Assembly: GCF_014230305.1 (NCBI RefSeq)
Contig: NZ_JACLAU010000034.1
Location: 1 to 34,663 of the forward strand
Direction of reading: 5' to 3'
Length of the DNA stretch: 34,663 nt
From: Novosphingobium aerophilum
GTDB lineage: Bacteria > Pseudomonadota > Alphaproteobacteria > Sphingomonadales > Sphingomonadaceae
Below, in pieces: positions 7,216 through 17,357 of this stretch. The notes below the pieces were generated by a model. The model worked only from the letters and a program-made list of their open reading frames with translations. It ran no database searches and was not told the origin of the DNA. A program made the position numbers and the translations under genes. How positions within the stretch are numbered: the first letter of the stretch is position 1; each line of letters begins with the position of its first letter.

Positions 7216-9912
7216 TCAGAACCGGTAGCGCACCGCACCACCCCAGGTGCGCGGCTCGCTCGGATAGCCCGAGATCGAGCCAATCTGCACCGGGCTGTCG
7301 AAGATCTGCAGGATGGTCCGCTGGTTGCCGATGTTGCGGCCCCACACGGTGAACTCCAGCCCGTTGGCCATGGCATAGGTCAGCGAGGCGTTGAGCAGCT
7401 TGATCTCCTGCTTGCGGCTCTGCGCGGCAAGGACCGCCGCGGTGTTGCTGATAATCGCGCCGCTGCTGTTGCGCTGCACCAGATTGGGCAGGCCCTCGAC
7501 CAGGGCGAACGGCGCCTCGTAGCGGTAGTCGCCGTGCAGGATCAGGTGATCGCCATTGCCCAGTTCCTGGTCCCACTGCACGCCGAACGAGGCGGTCAGC
7601 GGGGAGATACCGGCCGGACGAGTGCCGGTCAGGTCACCCACGCCCGAGAGCAGGAAGCTGTCGAACTTCGGATCGAGGTAGGTCAGGCCGAGGCTGAGGG
7701 TCAGCTCCTTGAGCGGACGGGCCGTCCCTTCGAACTCGATACCGAAGGTCGATTGCTTGCCTGCGTTGGCCAGGCGGAAGCCGGTGCCGGCAAAGATGTT
7801 GGACTGGAAGCCCTTGATCGACTGCTTGAACACCGCAAGGTTCGCGCTGGCGACGCCCCAGTTGCCCTTCAGACCCGCTTCGTAGACGGTCGAGATTTCC
7901 GGATCGGCAAAGCGGCTGCCCGATCCGAGGTTGTTGAGGCGCAGGGCGGTGTAGGCCGGGTTGGTCTGGATCGTCGCAAGGTCCGCCGGGCTCGGCCGGC
8001 TGTCGCGCGACAGGTTGATCGAGGCCGCCTTGTAGCCCGTTGCGTAGGCCGCATAGACGTTGAGGTGATCGTTGACGTCATAGGCCAGACGCGCCGTGAC
8101 CGACCACTGGCCGTCCTTGACCCGACCCGTCTCCAGCGCGTTGGGCACGTTGAGGAACGGCGGCAGGAACTGCAGCGCGGCCAGCGAGGGGAGCTGGTTG
8201 GCGGCCGCGGTCGAGCCGGCGACGATCGCCTGGTAGACCGCCGGGTTGGCCGCAGCGAAGGCGCCGATGTTGGCCGGGGTCGGCGCGAGGCCGGTGCGCT
8301 GGTTGAAGGTCTGCGCGGTCAGCACCTGTGCAGCACCGGCCAGCAGGGTCGGGCTGCTCAGCGGGATGGCCGAGAACACCTCGTTCGACACGTTGTTGGT
8401 CGAATAGGACTTCGAGTCATGGGTGTAGTTCAGGCCGCCGGTCAGCGTCAGGCGGTCGGAAACCTTGAAATCCACCTGGCCGAAGATCGAGAACGCCTCG
8501 TTCTTCAGGCGATACTGCTCGGTGAAGCCGCGGCCGGAGACGAACGACTGGCCGATGTAGTTGTTGGCGCCGCCCGTGGCCGCGGTCAGCAACTGCTCGA
8601 CCTGCGGCAGGGTGAAGGCCCCGCCCGACTGGCCGCGGATCAGGAAGTCGGCATAGTTGCGGAAGTCGTTGCCGAGCAGAAGCTGGTTGTTCTGGTTGAT
8701 CGTCTCGTTGAAGTAGAAGGCGCCGAGCAGGCCGTTAATCGGGCCGTCCCAATCGGTGGAAGCGCGGAATTCCTGAGTGAAGGTATCGATCCGCAGGTTC
8801 TGGAAGTTGCGGCCGATCAGGTCGGCGCTGGTGAAGTCCGAATCCTGGTTGGTGATCGCCTTCGTCTTGCGATAGGCGGTGATCGAGGTCAGCTTCAGCG
8901 GGCCGACGCCGTAGTCCATCTGACCCGAGAAGCCCCAGTTGTCGATCTTGTTGGTCGACGGGATGTTCGAATAGGTCACGTCGGCGAAGGGGTTGGCCGG
9001 ATCGCTGATCTTCCCGCCCAGCAGGTTGGTGATGATCTGCGAGGGACCGAAGCCGGGCGAACGCTGCACATTGACGACCGCGCAGCAGTTTTCGTCGATG
9101 CGGCTGTAATCGCCGATCAGGCGGACCTTGAAGTCGCTCGACGGTTCGAACAGCAACTGGCCGCGGGTGAACCAGCGGTTGCGCTCGTTCGCCTTGGTGT
9201 TGCTGCCCAGGTCGGTCACATAGCCGTCACGCTTGTTGTAGCCGGCGGCCAGGCTGGCTGCGACGTTCTCGCCCAGCGGACCGGTGATGTAGCCCTTGGC
9301 GATGATCGCGTTGTAGTTGCCGTAGCTGGCTTCCATGTTGCCGCCGAGCTTGAACTGGGGCTCCTTGGTGACCAGCGAGATGACGCCCGCCGAGGCGTTC
9401 TTGCCGAACAGGGTCGACTGCGGACCGCGCAGCACTTCGATGCGCTGCACGTCGGGCAGGTCGGTGATCATCGAGGCCGACCGCGAACGATAGACACCGT
9501 CAACGAACAGGCCGACCGACGGTTCGATGCCCGCGTTGTTGGCGCCGTTGCCGAAGCCGCGGATGTAGAAATTGGTGTTGGCCGAGCTCTGCAGCGTGTT
9601 GACGCGCAGCGACGGAACCACGGTCGACAGATCGCGGATGTCGCGGATCTGGGCGCGTTCGATGGTCTGGGCCGACGTCACCGTCACGGCGACGGGCACG
9701 TCCTGCAGCGTCTGCTCACGCTTGGTGGCGGTCACGACGATCTCGTTGCCGGTCAGCTCGGTGACGGCAGGCGCTTCGGTGGCGGGCTGGGCCTCTTCCC
9801 GCGGAGCGGTCTGGGCCTGGGCGACGGCGGGCACGGCGAGTGCCAGCACGGCAACACTGCCGGCCAAAGCCACGCGAGCCGAACCGGTGTAACCTGCGAC
9901 GTTAAGCTTCAT
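7216..9912 (-). CDS. TonB-dependent outer-membrane receptor
   Basis: An 898-residue protein with a signal peptide (hydrophobic core at about 12-30, cleavage near AVAQAQ, residue 34), a TonB-box-like segment and plug start NEIVVTATKREQTLQDVPVA (56-75), and a plug with the conserved FYIRGFGNG, PSVGLFVDGVYRSR and IEVLRGPQSTLFGKNASAG blocks. A 22-strand barrel follows, ending in the outer-membrane C-terminal Phe (VRYRF). It imports a substrate using proton-motive force through TonB-ExbBD. The substrate is not readable; the sequence resembles the abundant sphingomonad receptors for plant compounds or siderophores. No neighbouring transporter or catabolic gene helps. I chose the ATG at 9912 because AGAGGA lies just upstream and the signal peptide starts there. 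It is monocistronic. Confidence 0.93.
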   Translation of the reverse strand: MKLNVAGYTGSARVALAGSVAVLALAVPAVAQAQTAPREEAQPATEAPAVTELTGNEIVVTATKREQTLQDVPVAVTVTSAQTIERAQIRDIRDLSTVVPSLRVNTLQSSANTNFYIRGFGNGANNAGIEPSVGLFVDGVYRSRSASMITDLPDVQRIEVLRGPQSTLFGKNASAGVISLVTKEPQFKLGGNMEASYGNYNAIIAKGYITGPLGENVAASLAAGYNKRDGYVTDLGSNTKANERNRWFTRGQLLFEPSSDFKVRLIGDYSRIDENCCAVVNVQRSPGFGPSQIITNLLGGKISDPANPFADVTYSNIPSTNKIDNWGFSGQMDYGVGPLKLTSITAYRKTKAITNQDSDFTSADLIGRNFQNLRIDTFTQEFRASTDWDGPINGLLGAFYFNETINQNNQLLLGNDFRNYADFLIRGQSGGAFTLPQVEQLLTAATGGANNYIGQSFVSGRGFTEQYRLKNEAFSIFGQVDFKVSDRLTLTGGLNYTHDSKSYSTNNVSNEVFSAIPLSSPTLLAGAAQVLTAQTFNQRTGLAPTPANIGAFAAANPAVYQAIVAGSTAAANQLPSLAALQFLPPFLNVPNALETGRVKDGQWSVTARLAYDVNDHLNVYAAYATGYKAASINLSRDSRPSPADLATIQTNPAYTALRLNNLGSGSRFADPEISTVYEAGLKGNWGVASANLAVFKQSIKGFQSNIFAGTGFRLANAGKQSTFGIEFEGTARPLKELTLSLGLTYLDPKFDSFLLSGVGDLTGTRPAGISPLTASFGVQWDQELGNGDHLILHGDYRYEAPFALVEGLPNLVQRNSSGAIISNTAAVLAAQSRKQEIKLLNASLTYAMANGLEFTVWGRNIGNQRTILQIFDSPVQIGSISGYPSEPRTWGGAVRYRF

Positions 9913-10001
9913 GCAATAGTCCTCTCTGCCCAGGGGGGTGCTTCCCACTGCGTTGGCGTCTCCGCTGTGTCGCGGAGGCAACCCTCCCGTTTACTGCCGA
10001 A

Positions 10002-10030
10002 AGCATAGGAATCCCGGGGCTGCAAGGCAA
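10002..10030 (-). promoter_or_regulatory. Candidate housekeeping promoter of the TonB-dependent receptor
   Basis: On the minus strand TTGCCT (10025-10030) and TATGCT (10002-10007) are separated by exactly 17 bases, close to the sigma-70/RpoD consensus. This gives a leader of about 80 bases before the ATG at 9912. The leader includes a 6-bp hairpin, CTCCGC/GCGGAG at 9960-9977. I see no known riboswitch pattern in it. Confidence 0.5.
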
Positions 10031-10159
10031 TCGCAAAGAGACAGTGTTACCCAAGTCCTGCCCCTAATGTGGTACGTTTGCCTCAGGTGCCTGACGTTGC
10101 AATGCGGCAGCCGCCCCACGCGCCGCTTGCCCGAATCCGCCGCTTACGCTACGGGCGCG

Positions 10160-10194
10160 GCCAATGTTGCGCCGCAGCGAATTGGCGGCCTTTT
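10160..10194 (+). promoter_or_regulatory. Terminator-like hairpin in the typA leader
   Basis: GCCAAT (10160-10165) pairs with ATTGGC (10181-10186). Inside, GTTGC (10166-10170) pairs with GCAGC (10074+100 to 10178), with a GCC loop and a two-base GA bulge, making about 11 bp. GGCC and then TTTT (10191-10194) follow, and the typA ATG is 25 bases further on. The whole 9913-10219 intergenic stretch otherwise holds the divergent receptor promoter and nothing else I can support. The pairing is seen; attenuation is an inference. Confidence 0.4.
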
Positions 10195-10219
10195 CCCTCA
10201 GCCGAAAGACCCCCGTTCC

Positions 10220-12070
10220 ATGTCCGCCCCCCTTCCGTTGCGCAATATTGCGATCATCGCTCACGTCGACCATGGCAAGACCACCCTGGTTGACCAGCTT
10301 TTCCGCCAGTCCGGCACCTTCCGCGACAACCAGCGGGTCGAAGAGCGGGCGATGGATTCGAACGATCTGGAAAAGGAACGCGGGATCACCATTCTCGCCA
10401 AGCCGACCTCGGTCGAATGGACCCCGGAAGGCTCGGACCAGCCGGTGCGGATCAATATCGTCGACACCCCCGGCCACGCCGACTTCGGCGGCGAGGTGGA
10501 GCGCATCCTCAGCATGGTCGATGGCGTGATCCTGCTGGTTGACAGCTCGGAAGGCGCGATGCCGCAGACCAAGTTCGTCACCGGCAAGGCGCTGGCGCTG
10601 GGCCTCAAGCCGATCGTCGTGGTCAACAAGGTCGATCGCCCCGACCAGCGCATCCAGGAAGTGCTCGACGAGGTGTTCGACCTGTTCGTCACGCTCGACG
10701 CCAATGACGAGCAGCTCGATTTCCCCGTGCTCTACGCCTCGGGCCGCAACGGCTACGCCAGCGAGGACCCGGATCGCCGCGAGGGCACGCTGGTGCCGCT
10801 GTTCCAGAAGATCGTCGACCACGTCCCGCCGCCGGCGCTCGACATCGATGCCCCCTTCACCTTCCTCGCCACCCTGCTGGATCGCGACAACTTCCTCGGC
10901 CGCGTGCTGACCGGCCGCGTCCAGTCGGGCACGATCCGCGTCAACGATCCGATCCGCGCGCTCGACATGGACGGCAACGTGATCGAAACCGGTCGCGCTT
11001 CCAAGCTGATGACCTTCCGGGGCCTTGAGCGGGTCCCTGTGGAGGAGGCCCGCGCGGGCGACATCATCTCGCTCGCCGGCCTGGCCGTGGCCACCGTGGC
11101 CAACACCGTCGCCGCGCCGGAAGTGACCGTGCCGATCAAGGCCCAGCCGATCGATCCGCCGACCCTCTCGATGCGCTTCTCGGTCAACGACAGCCCGATG
11201 GCCGGGCGCGAGGGCTCCAAGGTCACCAGCCGCATGATCCGCGACCGGCTTGAGCGCGAGGGCGAAAGCAACGTCGCGATCAAGATCACCGAGAGCGCCG
11301 ACAAGGACAGCTTCGAGGTCGCCGGCCGCGGCGAACTGCAGCTCGGCGTGCTGATCGAGACCATGCGCCGCGAGGGCTTCGAGCTGGGCATCAGCCGCCC
11401 GCGCGTGCTCTATGGCCAGGACGATAACGGCAACCGCACCGAGCCTTACGAGACCGTGGTGATCGACGTGGACGACGAGCACGCCGGCACCGTCGTCGAG
11501 AAGATGGCGATCCGCAAGGGCGAGATGACCGACATGCGCCCCTCGGGCGGCGGCAAGACCCGCATCACCTTCACCGCCCCCTCCCGCGGGCTGATCGGGT
11601 ACCACGGCGAATTCCTGTCGGACACGCGCGGCACCGGCATCATGAACCGCCTGTTCGACAAGTACGGCCCCTACAAGGGCAAGATCGAGGGCCGCAAGAA
11701 CGGCGTCCTCATCTCGAACGGCACCGGCGAGGCCGTGGCCTATGCCCTGGGCCCGCTGGAAGAGCGCGGCATCCTGTTCGTCGGGGTGGGCGAGCCGCTC
11801 TATGAAGGGATGATCATCGGCGAGAACGCCAAGCCGGAAGACCTTGAGGTCAACCCGATGAAGTCCAAGCAGCTCACCAACTTCCGCTCGACCGGCAAGG
11901 ACGATGCGATCCGCCTCACCCCGCCCAAGATCATGACGCTGGAACAGGCGATCGCCTACATCGACGATGACGAGATGGTCGAGGTGACGCCGAAGTCGAT
12001 CCGCCTGCGCAAGGCGATCCTCGACCCGCACGAGCGCAAGAAGGCCAGCCGCAAGAAGGAAGCCGCGTAA
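10220..12070 (+). CDS. typA: Ribosome-associated translational GTPase TypA/BipA
   Basis: A 616-residue translational GTPase of the EF-G-like family that binds 70S ribosomes and supports 50S assembly and growth under cold or stress. GTPase motifs: G1 AHVDHGKTT (residues 14-22), G2 region [10 protein letters not shown]3 [11 protein letters not shown]4 VVNKVDRPD. These are followed by domain II, an EF-G III/V-like pair, and the TypA-specific C-terminal domain with [19 protein letters not shown] and the [18 protein letters not shown] block. The basic tail [13 protein letters not shown] is usual. I placed the start at the ATG at 10220 because the N-terminus then matches the family; the longer open frame upstream is not conserved-looking. 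Transcription ends at the hairpin 28 bases downstream. Confidence 0.96.
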   Translation: MSAPLPLRNIAIIAHVDHGKTTLVDQLFRQSGTFRDNQRVEERAMDSNDLEKERGITILAKPTSVEWTPEGSDQPVRINIVDTPGHADFGGEVERILSMVDGVILLVDSSEGAMPQTKFVTGKALALGLKPIVVVNKVDRPDQRIQEVLDEVFDLFVTLDANDEQLDFPVLYASGRNGYASEDPDRREGTLVPLFQKIVDHVPPPALDIDAPFTFLATLLDRDNFLGRVLTGRVQSGTIRVNDPIRALDMDGNVIETGRASKLMTFRGLERVPVEEARAGDIISLAGLAVATVANTVAAPEVTVPIKAQPIDPPTLSMRFSVNDSPMAGREGSKVTSRMIRDRLEREGESNVAIKITESADKDSFEVAGRGELQLGVLIETMRREGFELGISRPRVLYGQDDNGNRTEPYETVVIDVDDEHAGTVVEKMAIRKGEMTDMRPSGGGKTRITFTAPSRGLIGYHGEFLSDTRGTGIMNRLFDKYGPYKGKIEGRKNGVLISNGTGEAVAYALGPLEERGILFVGVGEPLYEGMIIGENAKPEDLEVNPMKSKQLTNFRSTGKDDAIRLTPPKIMTLEQAIAYIDDDEMVEVTPKSIRLRKAILDPHERKKASRKKEAA

Positions 12071-12097
12071 CCGCGGATTCCTGAGCCAGGATCATGC

Positions 12098-12127
12098 AAA
12101 GGCCCGGGGCGCAAGCTCCGGGCCTTT
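12098..12127 (+). terminator. Rho-independent terminator of typA
   Basis: AAAGGCCCGG (12098-12107) pairs with CCGGGCCTTT (12118-12127). Inner pairs G-T, G-C and C-G close a GCAA tetraloop (12111-12114), giving a 13-bp stem. The 3' arm ends in TTT and then GTCG. The A/T ends make it usable on both strands. From here to 12344 I see no gene. Confidence 0.85.
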
Positions 12128-12344
12128 GTCGTTCGGGCCGGTGTCGGGGTGGCCGGAACTCAGGTCGCACGACCACGATCGGCAACCCGCGCCGCGCACC
12201 GGATTACGAAAGGTAGGCAAGCGGCCGGGCCGGCACCGATGCCGTTACGGATGGCGCACTTCACCATCCATTAGCGGGTCAAGGCTAGAGCGTCGGCGGC
12301 GTGATGATGCCATGCCAATCGTTTGAAGCTCGGAAAAACAGAAC

Positions 12345-13862
12345 ATGTTCAAATTCAGGGCCCCGGAGCGGTCGAAGTTCGATGACGCTCTCTTGAAACT
12401 CGTCAAGGGCACGCAGGCGATTATCCAGTTCCTTCCGGATGGCACGATTCTCGAGGCCAACCCGGCGTTCTGCAGCGTTGTCGAATACAGCCTGGCCGAG
12501 ATCCAGGGACGCCACCATCGCATGTTCTGCTCGCCCGAAATCGCGAACAGCCCGGAATACGCCGCGTTCTGGTCAGACCTCCGAGCGGGCAAGAGCTTTA
12601 CCGCGCGCTATCCGCGCATCACCAAGTCCGGTCAGGAAATCTGGATCCAGGCGACCTATGGCCCCGCTCTGGATGCTGAGGGCCGGGTTGAACGGGTCGT
12701 CAAGATCGCGACGGACGTCACTCCGCTGCGCAAGGCGCGGAACACCGTGCTGGCCGCCATGCAGGGGCTTGAGGATGGCCACCTCGACCAGAAAATTCCG
12801 GTCACCGGGGTCGAGGAATTCGACGCCATCGGCCAGGCCTTCAACGCCGCGACGACCAAGCTCGAAACGCTGATCGCCGCCGTGTGCGAGACCGCAGTGG
12901 GGGTCCAGAGCGGATCGGACGAGATCCGTGCCGCGTCGGAAGACCTTGCCGTGCGCAACGAACAGCAGGCCGCCAGTCTCGAAGAGACCGCCGCCTCGGT
13001 CCGGCAGACCGTCAACCTCACCCGCCAGGCCGCCGACAGTGCCAGCGTCGCCCGATCGGCGATCGTGCAGACCCACACGCGTGCAACCTAAGGCGGCGCC
13101 GTGGTCGGCAAGGCCGTGGCCGCGATGGGGGCGATCGAGCAATCGGCGAAGGAGATCACCCAGATCATCAACGTGATCGACGGGATCGCCTTCCAGACCA
13201 ACCTTCTGGCCCTCAACGCGGGCGTCGAGGCGGCGCGTGCGGGCGAGGCGGGCAAGGGTTTTGCCGTGGTCGCCAACGAGGTCCGGGCGCTCGCCCAGCG
13301 CTCGGCCGATGCGGCCCGCGACATCAAGGCCCTGATCGAAAAGTCGACTTCGCACGTGGGCGACGGGGTCAGCCTGGTGGGCGAGACCGGAACCCTGCTG
13401 GCCGAGATCGTCGCGCAGGTCGGCGCGGTGACCCAGCAGGTCAACGAAATCGCCGAAACCACCGCCGCGCAGGCGACCAACCTCGAACAGGTGAATTCGG
13501 CCGTCGGGACGATCGACCGGATGACCCAGCAGAACGCCGCGATGGTCGAGCAATCGACCGCCGCGACCCGGATCCTTTCGAACGAGGCACAGCAACTGGG
13601 CGAGCTGGTCGCGCAGTTCCGGGTGAGCGCCGCGCGGCGTGCCGCCGGAGCCGCCGGTTCGGCACGGGCCCGTTCGGAGCGGAGCCATCCGGCCCGGACC
13701 TTCGCCGCGCCGCCAAGGCCGGCCATGCGCCTTCCCACCCCATCGGCTCCGGCTGCCCCGCAGCCCCTGCCCGTCACCGGCAACCTGGCCCGCAAACCCG
13801 ATCTCGCCCCCCTCGCAGCCCAGGCACCCGCCCGCGACGAGGACGACTGGAGCGCGTTCTAG
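12345..13862 (+). pseudogene. PAS-containing methyl-accepting chemotaxis protein, split by an in-frame TAA
   Basis: One reading frame of 506 codons encodes a soluble chemoreceptor, but codon 249 is TAA (13089-13091). Part 1 (12345-13091) has a PAS domain at about residues 12-125, with the IQGRHHRMFCSPE segment of aerotaxis/PAS receptors and no membrane helices, then a HAMP-like linker (about 140-180) and the first coiled-coil arm (EETAASVRQTV). Part 2 runs in the same frame to 13862. It holds the CheA/CheW-binding hairpin tip (NLLALNAGVEAARAGEAG, then GFAVVANEVRALAQRS), the return arm and the tail DEDDWSAF typical of alphaproteobacterial receptors. A GTG at 13101, 9 bases after the stop, follows AAGG (13090-13093), so part 2 could be re-initiated. 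A nonsense mutation, sequencing error or readthrough are all possible. No other che genes are in the window. Confidence 0.85.
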
Positions 13863-14072
13863 AGCCTGTCCTACATTCGTGGCGCGGGTTAGCCTCCCCG
13901 GCATGCCTTCGCCCTGCCCGCCCCGACACGACACCCGGCCTGCCGCACGCGCACGGGCGCCGGTCAGAGCCTTGCGCCCGCGCCGCGTTCGTTTCGCTCT
14001 GGACCGTGTCAACCGTGTCAACCGCGCCCACCGGGCCGCCCCGGTCCGCGCGGGCCAGCCGCCGCCGCCGCG

Positions 14073-16529
14073 CTAGCCCTTCACCGCCCCCAGCACCTGC
14101 GCGACCGTGTCGGTGATCTGCTGCACCGTGAACGGCTTGGGCATGAAATGCATGTTGTCGAAGTCGATTTCCTTGCGGAGCTGCTCCTCGGCATAGCCCG
14201 ACATGAACAGGAACGGGATGTCGGGCACGAGCTTGCGGATTTCGCGCGCCATAGCCGGGCCGTCCATCACCGGCATGACCACGTCGCTCACCACCAGGTC
14301 ATAGCGGCGCCCGAGCGCGACGAACTGCAACCCTTCCTCGCCGTCCGCGGCGACGGTCACCTCGTAGCCCTGCCGGGACAGGGCCCGCTCGGCCACGGCG
14401 CGCACGGTGTCCTCGTCCTCGACCAGCAGGACCTTGCCCCCGCCCGCCCACTTGCGCGGCTCCTCGGCCTTGGGCGCGACGGGAGCGACCGCAGCGGTTC
14501 CCGCCGGACCGTGGTGAACCGGGAAATAGATCGAAAAGCGGGTGCCCTTGCCCAGCTCGCTGTCCGCCAGGATGTAGCCGCCGGACTGCTTGACGATGCC
14601 GTAGACGGTCGACAGGCCCAGCCCGGTGCCCTTGCCCTGCTCCTTGGTGGTGAAGAACGGCTCGAAGATCTTGGTCAGGTTCTCGGGCGGGATGCCGCTG
14701 CCGGTGTCCTCGACGATCAGGGCGGTGTATTCGCCGGGTGGCAGAAGCTCCCCTTCGCGCGGGGCGACATCGGCCGCACGGACCTTGCAGGTCGTCAGGC
14801 TGAGCCGTGCGCTGCCATCGGCCTTGTCGGCCATGGCGTCGCGGGCATTGACCACCAGGTTGACGATCACCTGCTCCAGTTGGGTCGGGTCGGCGCGGAC
14901 TGGGCCCAGATCGCGGTCGTGGCGCACCTCGAAGCGGATTTTCTCGCCGATCAGCCGCTTGAGCATCTGGGTGATGTCGGACACGATATCCGGCAGCTGG
15001 AGCACCTCGGGCCGCAGCGTCTGCTGGCGCGAGAAGGCCAGCAATTGGCGGGTCAGGCTGGCCGCGCGGTTCGAACTGGCGCGGATCTGCTGGATATCAT
15101 CATAGTCGCTGTCGCCGGGGGTGTGGCGCAGCAGCATCAGATCGCAGGTGCCGATGATCGCGGTCAGCACATTGTTGAAATCGTGCGCGACCCCGCCCGC
15201 CAGCTGGCCCACCGCCTGCATCTTGCTGGCCTGGGCGACCTGCTTCTTGAGCCGCGTTTCCTCGGTGCTGTCGGACAGCCCCAGCAGGACCGCCGCCTCG
15301 CCCAGCCCGCGGACGCCGGCCAGGCTGAGCGAGACCGGCTCATCCGGCTGGGTCTTGAGCCGCACGGCGATGTCTCCGGCGCTGGCCGGGCCCTGGCCAT
15401 GGCGTCGCACGGCATCGGACAGCGCGGTCTTGTCCTCGCGCACCACCAGATCGGACGGGAACGGCGGGGGCTCTTCCCCGGGGCGCCCGGCGGCCCGCAG
15501 GAAGGCGGCATTGGCAAACAGCAGGCGGCCGTCGCGATCGGCCATCGCCAGGCCCAGCGGCAACTGCGCCAGCAGCGCCTCGAGATGCGGCACCGCCGCC
15601 TGGCCATCGCCCGGAGCGCTGGCCGCGCCGATGCCGAAGCCGGCGTCGGCGAGCAGCAGCAGCGAAGGCGTGTTATCGGGATCGGGGGCGTGGGGCTCGT
15701 CCGGATCCGCCACGGGCACGTGGTAAAGCACCAGCGGCGGCCCGTCCCGGCCCTCGCGGGCCCAGGTGATCCGGTCGTCCTCATCCTGGCGCAGCAGCGA
15801 CACGAACGGCTGCCCCGCCAGCCGCGCTGCGGGATTGCCGGTGGCGCGCAGCGCCAGCCCCTCGCTCGCCGCCCGGATCTGACCATCGGGATCGACCAGC
15901 GCCAGGCTGATCCCGCCCACCGCGAGCATGCGGCCCAGCCATCCGTCGACCGCATCGCGCATGTCGGCCACGGGATCGGGTTCGACCACGGCGGCGATGT
16001 GCCAGACCAGGAAATCGTCACCACGGCCCGCGCGCCGGGCCTCGGCGTGCCAGGCCCGATCCCCGGCGGCAATCCGCTCGGCCCGGGCCATGCCGTCGCG
16101 CCAGGCCGCCCGCGCGGTTCGCGCCAGGACCTCGGCCCCGGCGGGATCGAGCGGCAGCCGCGGCGGCGGATTGGCAAGGCCGAACCAGGCCTCGTAAGTG
16201 GCGTTGGCGCAGACCAGCCGCCCCGCCCGGTCGATCACCGCGACGGCGCGATCATCCCGATCGATCGCGGCCACGGTCACCGTCCAGTCCGGCAGGGCCC
16301 ATTCGGGCTCGGGTTCCGGGCGTCGCTGCCGGGCCAGCACCCAGCCGAGCCCCCCCAGGGTCAACGCGCCGCCACCAAACCCCGCGGCCAGCACCGGCTC
16401 GCCGCTGACCAGCCACAGCGCCAGCACGGACAGGACGAAGGCCGCGCCGATCGCGACCAGATCAAGCCCGCTGCCCAGAGGACGGTCAGGCGTTTCGGAG
16501 TGTGTCAGGGTGGCCCGGCGAACCTTCAT
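14073..16529 (-). CDS. cckA: Cell-cycle hybrid histidine kinase/response regulator CckA
   Basis: An 818-residue hybrid kinase. Two hydrophobic helices lie at about residues 23-65 (LVAIGAAFVLSVLALWLVSG; AAGFGGGALTLGGLGWVLA), PAS-like regions at about 85-200, 205-300 and 310-420, then the HisKA motif VAHDFNNVLTAIIG with His449, and an HATPase with NLVVNARDAM, EDTGSGIPPENL, FEPFFTTKEQGKGTGLGLST. The C-terminal receiver has Asp749 in VVSDVVMP and lysine in MPKPF. CckA passes phosphate through ChpT to CtrA and CpdR in alphaproteobacteria, controlling cell cycle or, in many sphingomonads, motility and surface genes. It is the last gene of a minus-strand run, 83 bases after the DUF2062 gene. Name is by domain layout and the strongly CckA-like kinase and receiver sequence. 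Confidence 0.9.
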   Translation of the reverse strand: MKVRRATLTHSETPDRPLGSGLDLVAIGAAFVLSVLALWLVSGEPVLAAGFGGGALTLGGLGWVLARQRRPEPEPEWALPDWTVTVAAIDRDDRAVAVIDRAGRLVCANATYEAWFGLANPPPRLPLDPAGAEVLARTARAAWRDGMARAERIAAGDRAWHAEARRAGRGDDFLVWHIAAVVEPDPVADMRDAVDGWLGRMLAVGGISLALVDPDGQIRAASEGLALRATGNPAARLAGQPFVSLLRQDEDDRITWAREGRDGPPLVLYHVPVADPDEPHAPDPDNTPSLLLLADAGFGIGAASAPGDGQAAVPHLEALLAQLPLGLAMADRDGRLLFANAAFLRAAGRPGEEPPPFPSDLVVREDKTALSDAVRRHGQGPASAGDIAVRLKTQPDEPVSLSLAGVRGLGEAAVLLGLSDSTEETRLKKQVAQASKMQAVGQLAGGVAHDFNNVLTAIIGTCDLMLLRHTPGDSDYDDIQQIRASSNRAASLTRQLLAFSRQQTLRPEVLQLPDIVSDITQMLKRLIGEKIRFEVRHDRDLGPVRADPTQLEQVIVNLVVNARDAMADKADGSARLSLTTCKVRAADVAPREGELLPPGEYTALIVEDTGSGIPPENLTKIFEPFFTTKEQGKGTGLGLSTVYGIVKQSGGYILADSELGKGTRFSIYFPVHHGPAGTAAVAPVAPKAEEPRKWAGGGKVLLVEDEDTVRAVAERALSRQGYEVTVAADGEEGLQFVALGRRYDLVVSDVVMPVMDGPAMAREIRKLVPDIPFLFMSGYAEEQLRKEIDFDNMHFMPKPFTVQQITDTVAQVLGAVKG

Positions 16530-16612
16530 GCCCCGGGCATAACCCCGCGTCCCGGTCCTGTCACGCCATGGGGATCATCCGGGCGCCATCGGCCCCGGAA
16601 ACAGGCGCCGGT

Positions 16613-17221
16613 TCAGGCGGTCGCTTCGGGCTCGGTCCGGTCCGCTGCGATCCGGTCGCTTGAACTCCGCCCGGTCTCGGCACGGTCGGCCAGCAGGCGC
16701 CGGCGCTTGGAACGGATCCAGGCACCCCAGGCCACGCTGGTCGCCAGGTACGATACGGCGGCGGAAACCACGGCCACCACCACCAGTCCCAGGGCCAGGA
16801 CCTTGCCCTCGGCCGTCAGCCAGACGAGGAACTGCCAAGTGTCGGTCACCCGAAGCAGGCTGTCGATCGGGCTGGTGTGGAACATCGCGTCGAAATACAG
16901 CAGCCGCTCGCCCACCTTGTACGACACGGCCCAGATCAGCGGGGTGGTGAACGGATTGGTGATGAAGGTGGTCAGCGCCGCAACGGGGACGTTGGCGCGC
17001 ACCGACAGGCTCAGAAAGGCGGCGAACAGCACCTGGGCAAAGGGAATGATGATTCCCACCAGCATGCCCAGGGCGACCCCGCGCGGGACCGAGCGGCGGG
17101 TGAAACGCCACAGCTCGCTGGCCAGCACGCGATGGGCGAAGGGCCGCACGAAGCGGTTGCCTTCCAACTGCTCGCGCGTGGGCATCGTGCGCTGGGCCCA
17201 TCCGGAAAACTTGCGGATCAT
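16613..17221 (-). CDS. DUF2062 membrane protein
   Basis: A 202-residue protein of the DUF2062 family. After a basic start it has the family core with FTRRSVPRGVALGMLVGIIIPFAQ (about 60-83, positions approximate), LSVRANVPVAALTTFITNPFTT with the conserved N-P-x-T, and two or three membrane helices, including LVVVAVVSAAVSYLATSVAW near 150-170. A charged Arg/Glu-rich tail follows. Function is unknown. The ATG at 17221 is preferred to a TTG at 17233 because ACGGAA lies just before it. It stands between smpB and cckA on the same strand, probably in one transcription unit with cckA. Confidence 0.85.
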   Translation of the reverse strand: MIRKFSGWAQRTMPTREQLEGNRFVRPFAHRVLASELWRFTRRSVPRGVALGMLVGIIIPFAQVLFAAFLSLSVRANVPVAALTTFITNPFTTPLIWAVSYKVGERLLYFDAMFHTSPIDSLLRVTDTWQFLVWLTAEGKVLALGLVVVAVVSAAVSYLATSVAWGAWIRSKRRRLLADRAETGRSSSDRIAADRTEPEATA

Positions 17222-17357
17222 CGTTCCGTCCAAACTCGACAGCGGTATAGCGCAAGTCGCCAGCCCGCAGCATCCGGACTTAACCGGAAAGTCCTTTCCG
17301 CGCGATGAAGAGCAAGCCCCGGACCTTGGGGCAGGACGATCGGCGATGCGGCCATGG

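Noticed and set aside
9913..10001. Leader of the TonB-dependent receptor as a cobalamin riboswitch
   Set aside because: I see a small hairpin but none of the conserved B12-box or core elements.
12152..12176. GGAAC-N16-CGAT, near an EcfG promoter, upstream of the chemoreceptor
   Set aside because: The -10 part is CGAT, not CGTT, and it is about 170 bases from the gene start.
14003..14020. Tandem ACCGTGTCA repeat; on the minus strand two TTGACA hexamers 9 bases apart, like -35 boxes
   Set aside because: It lies between convergent gene ends (chemoreceptor and cckA), so no gene on the minus strand lies downstream for it to drive; no -10 box is evident.
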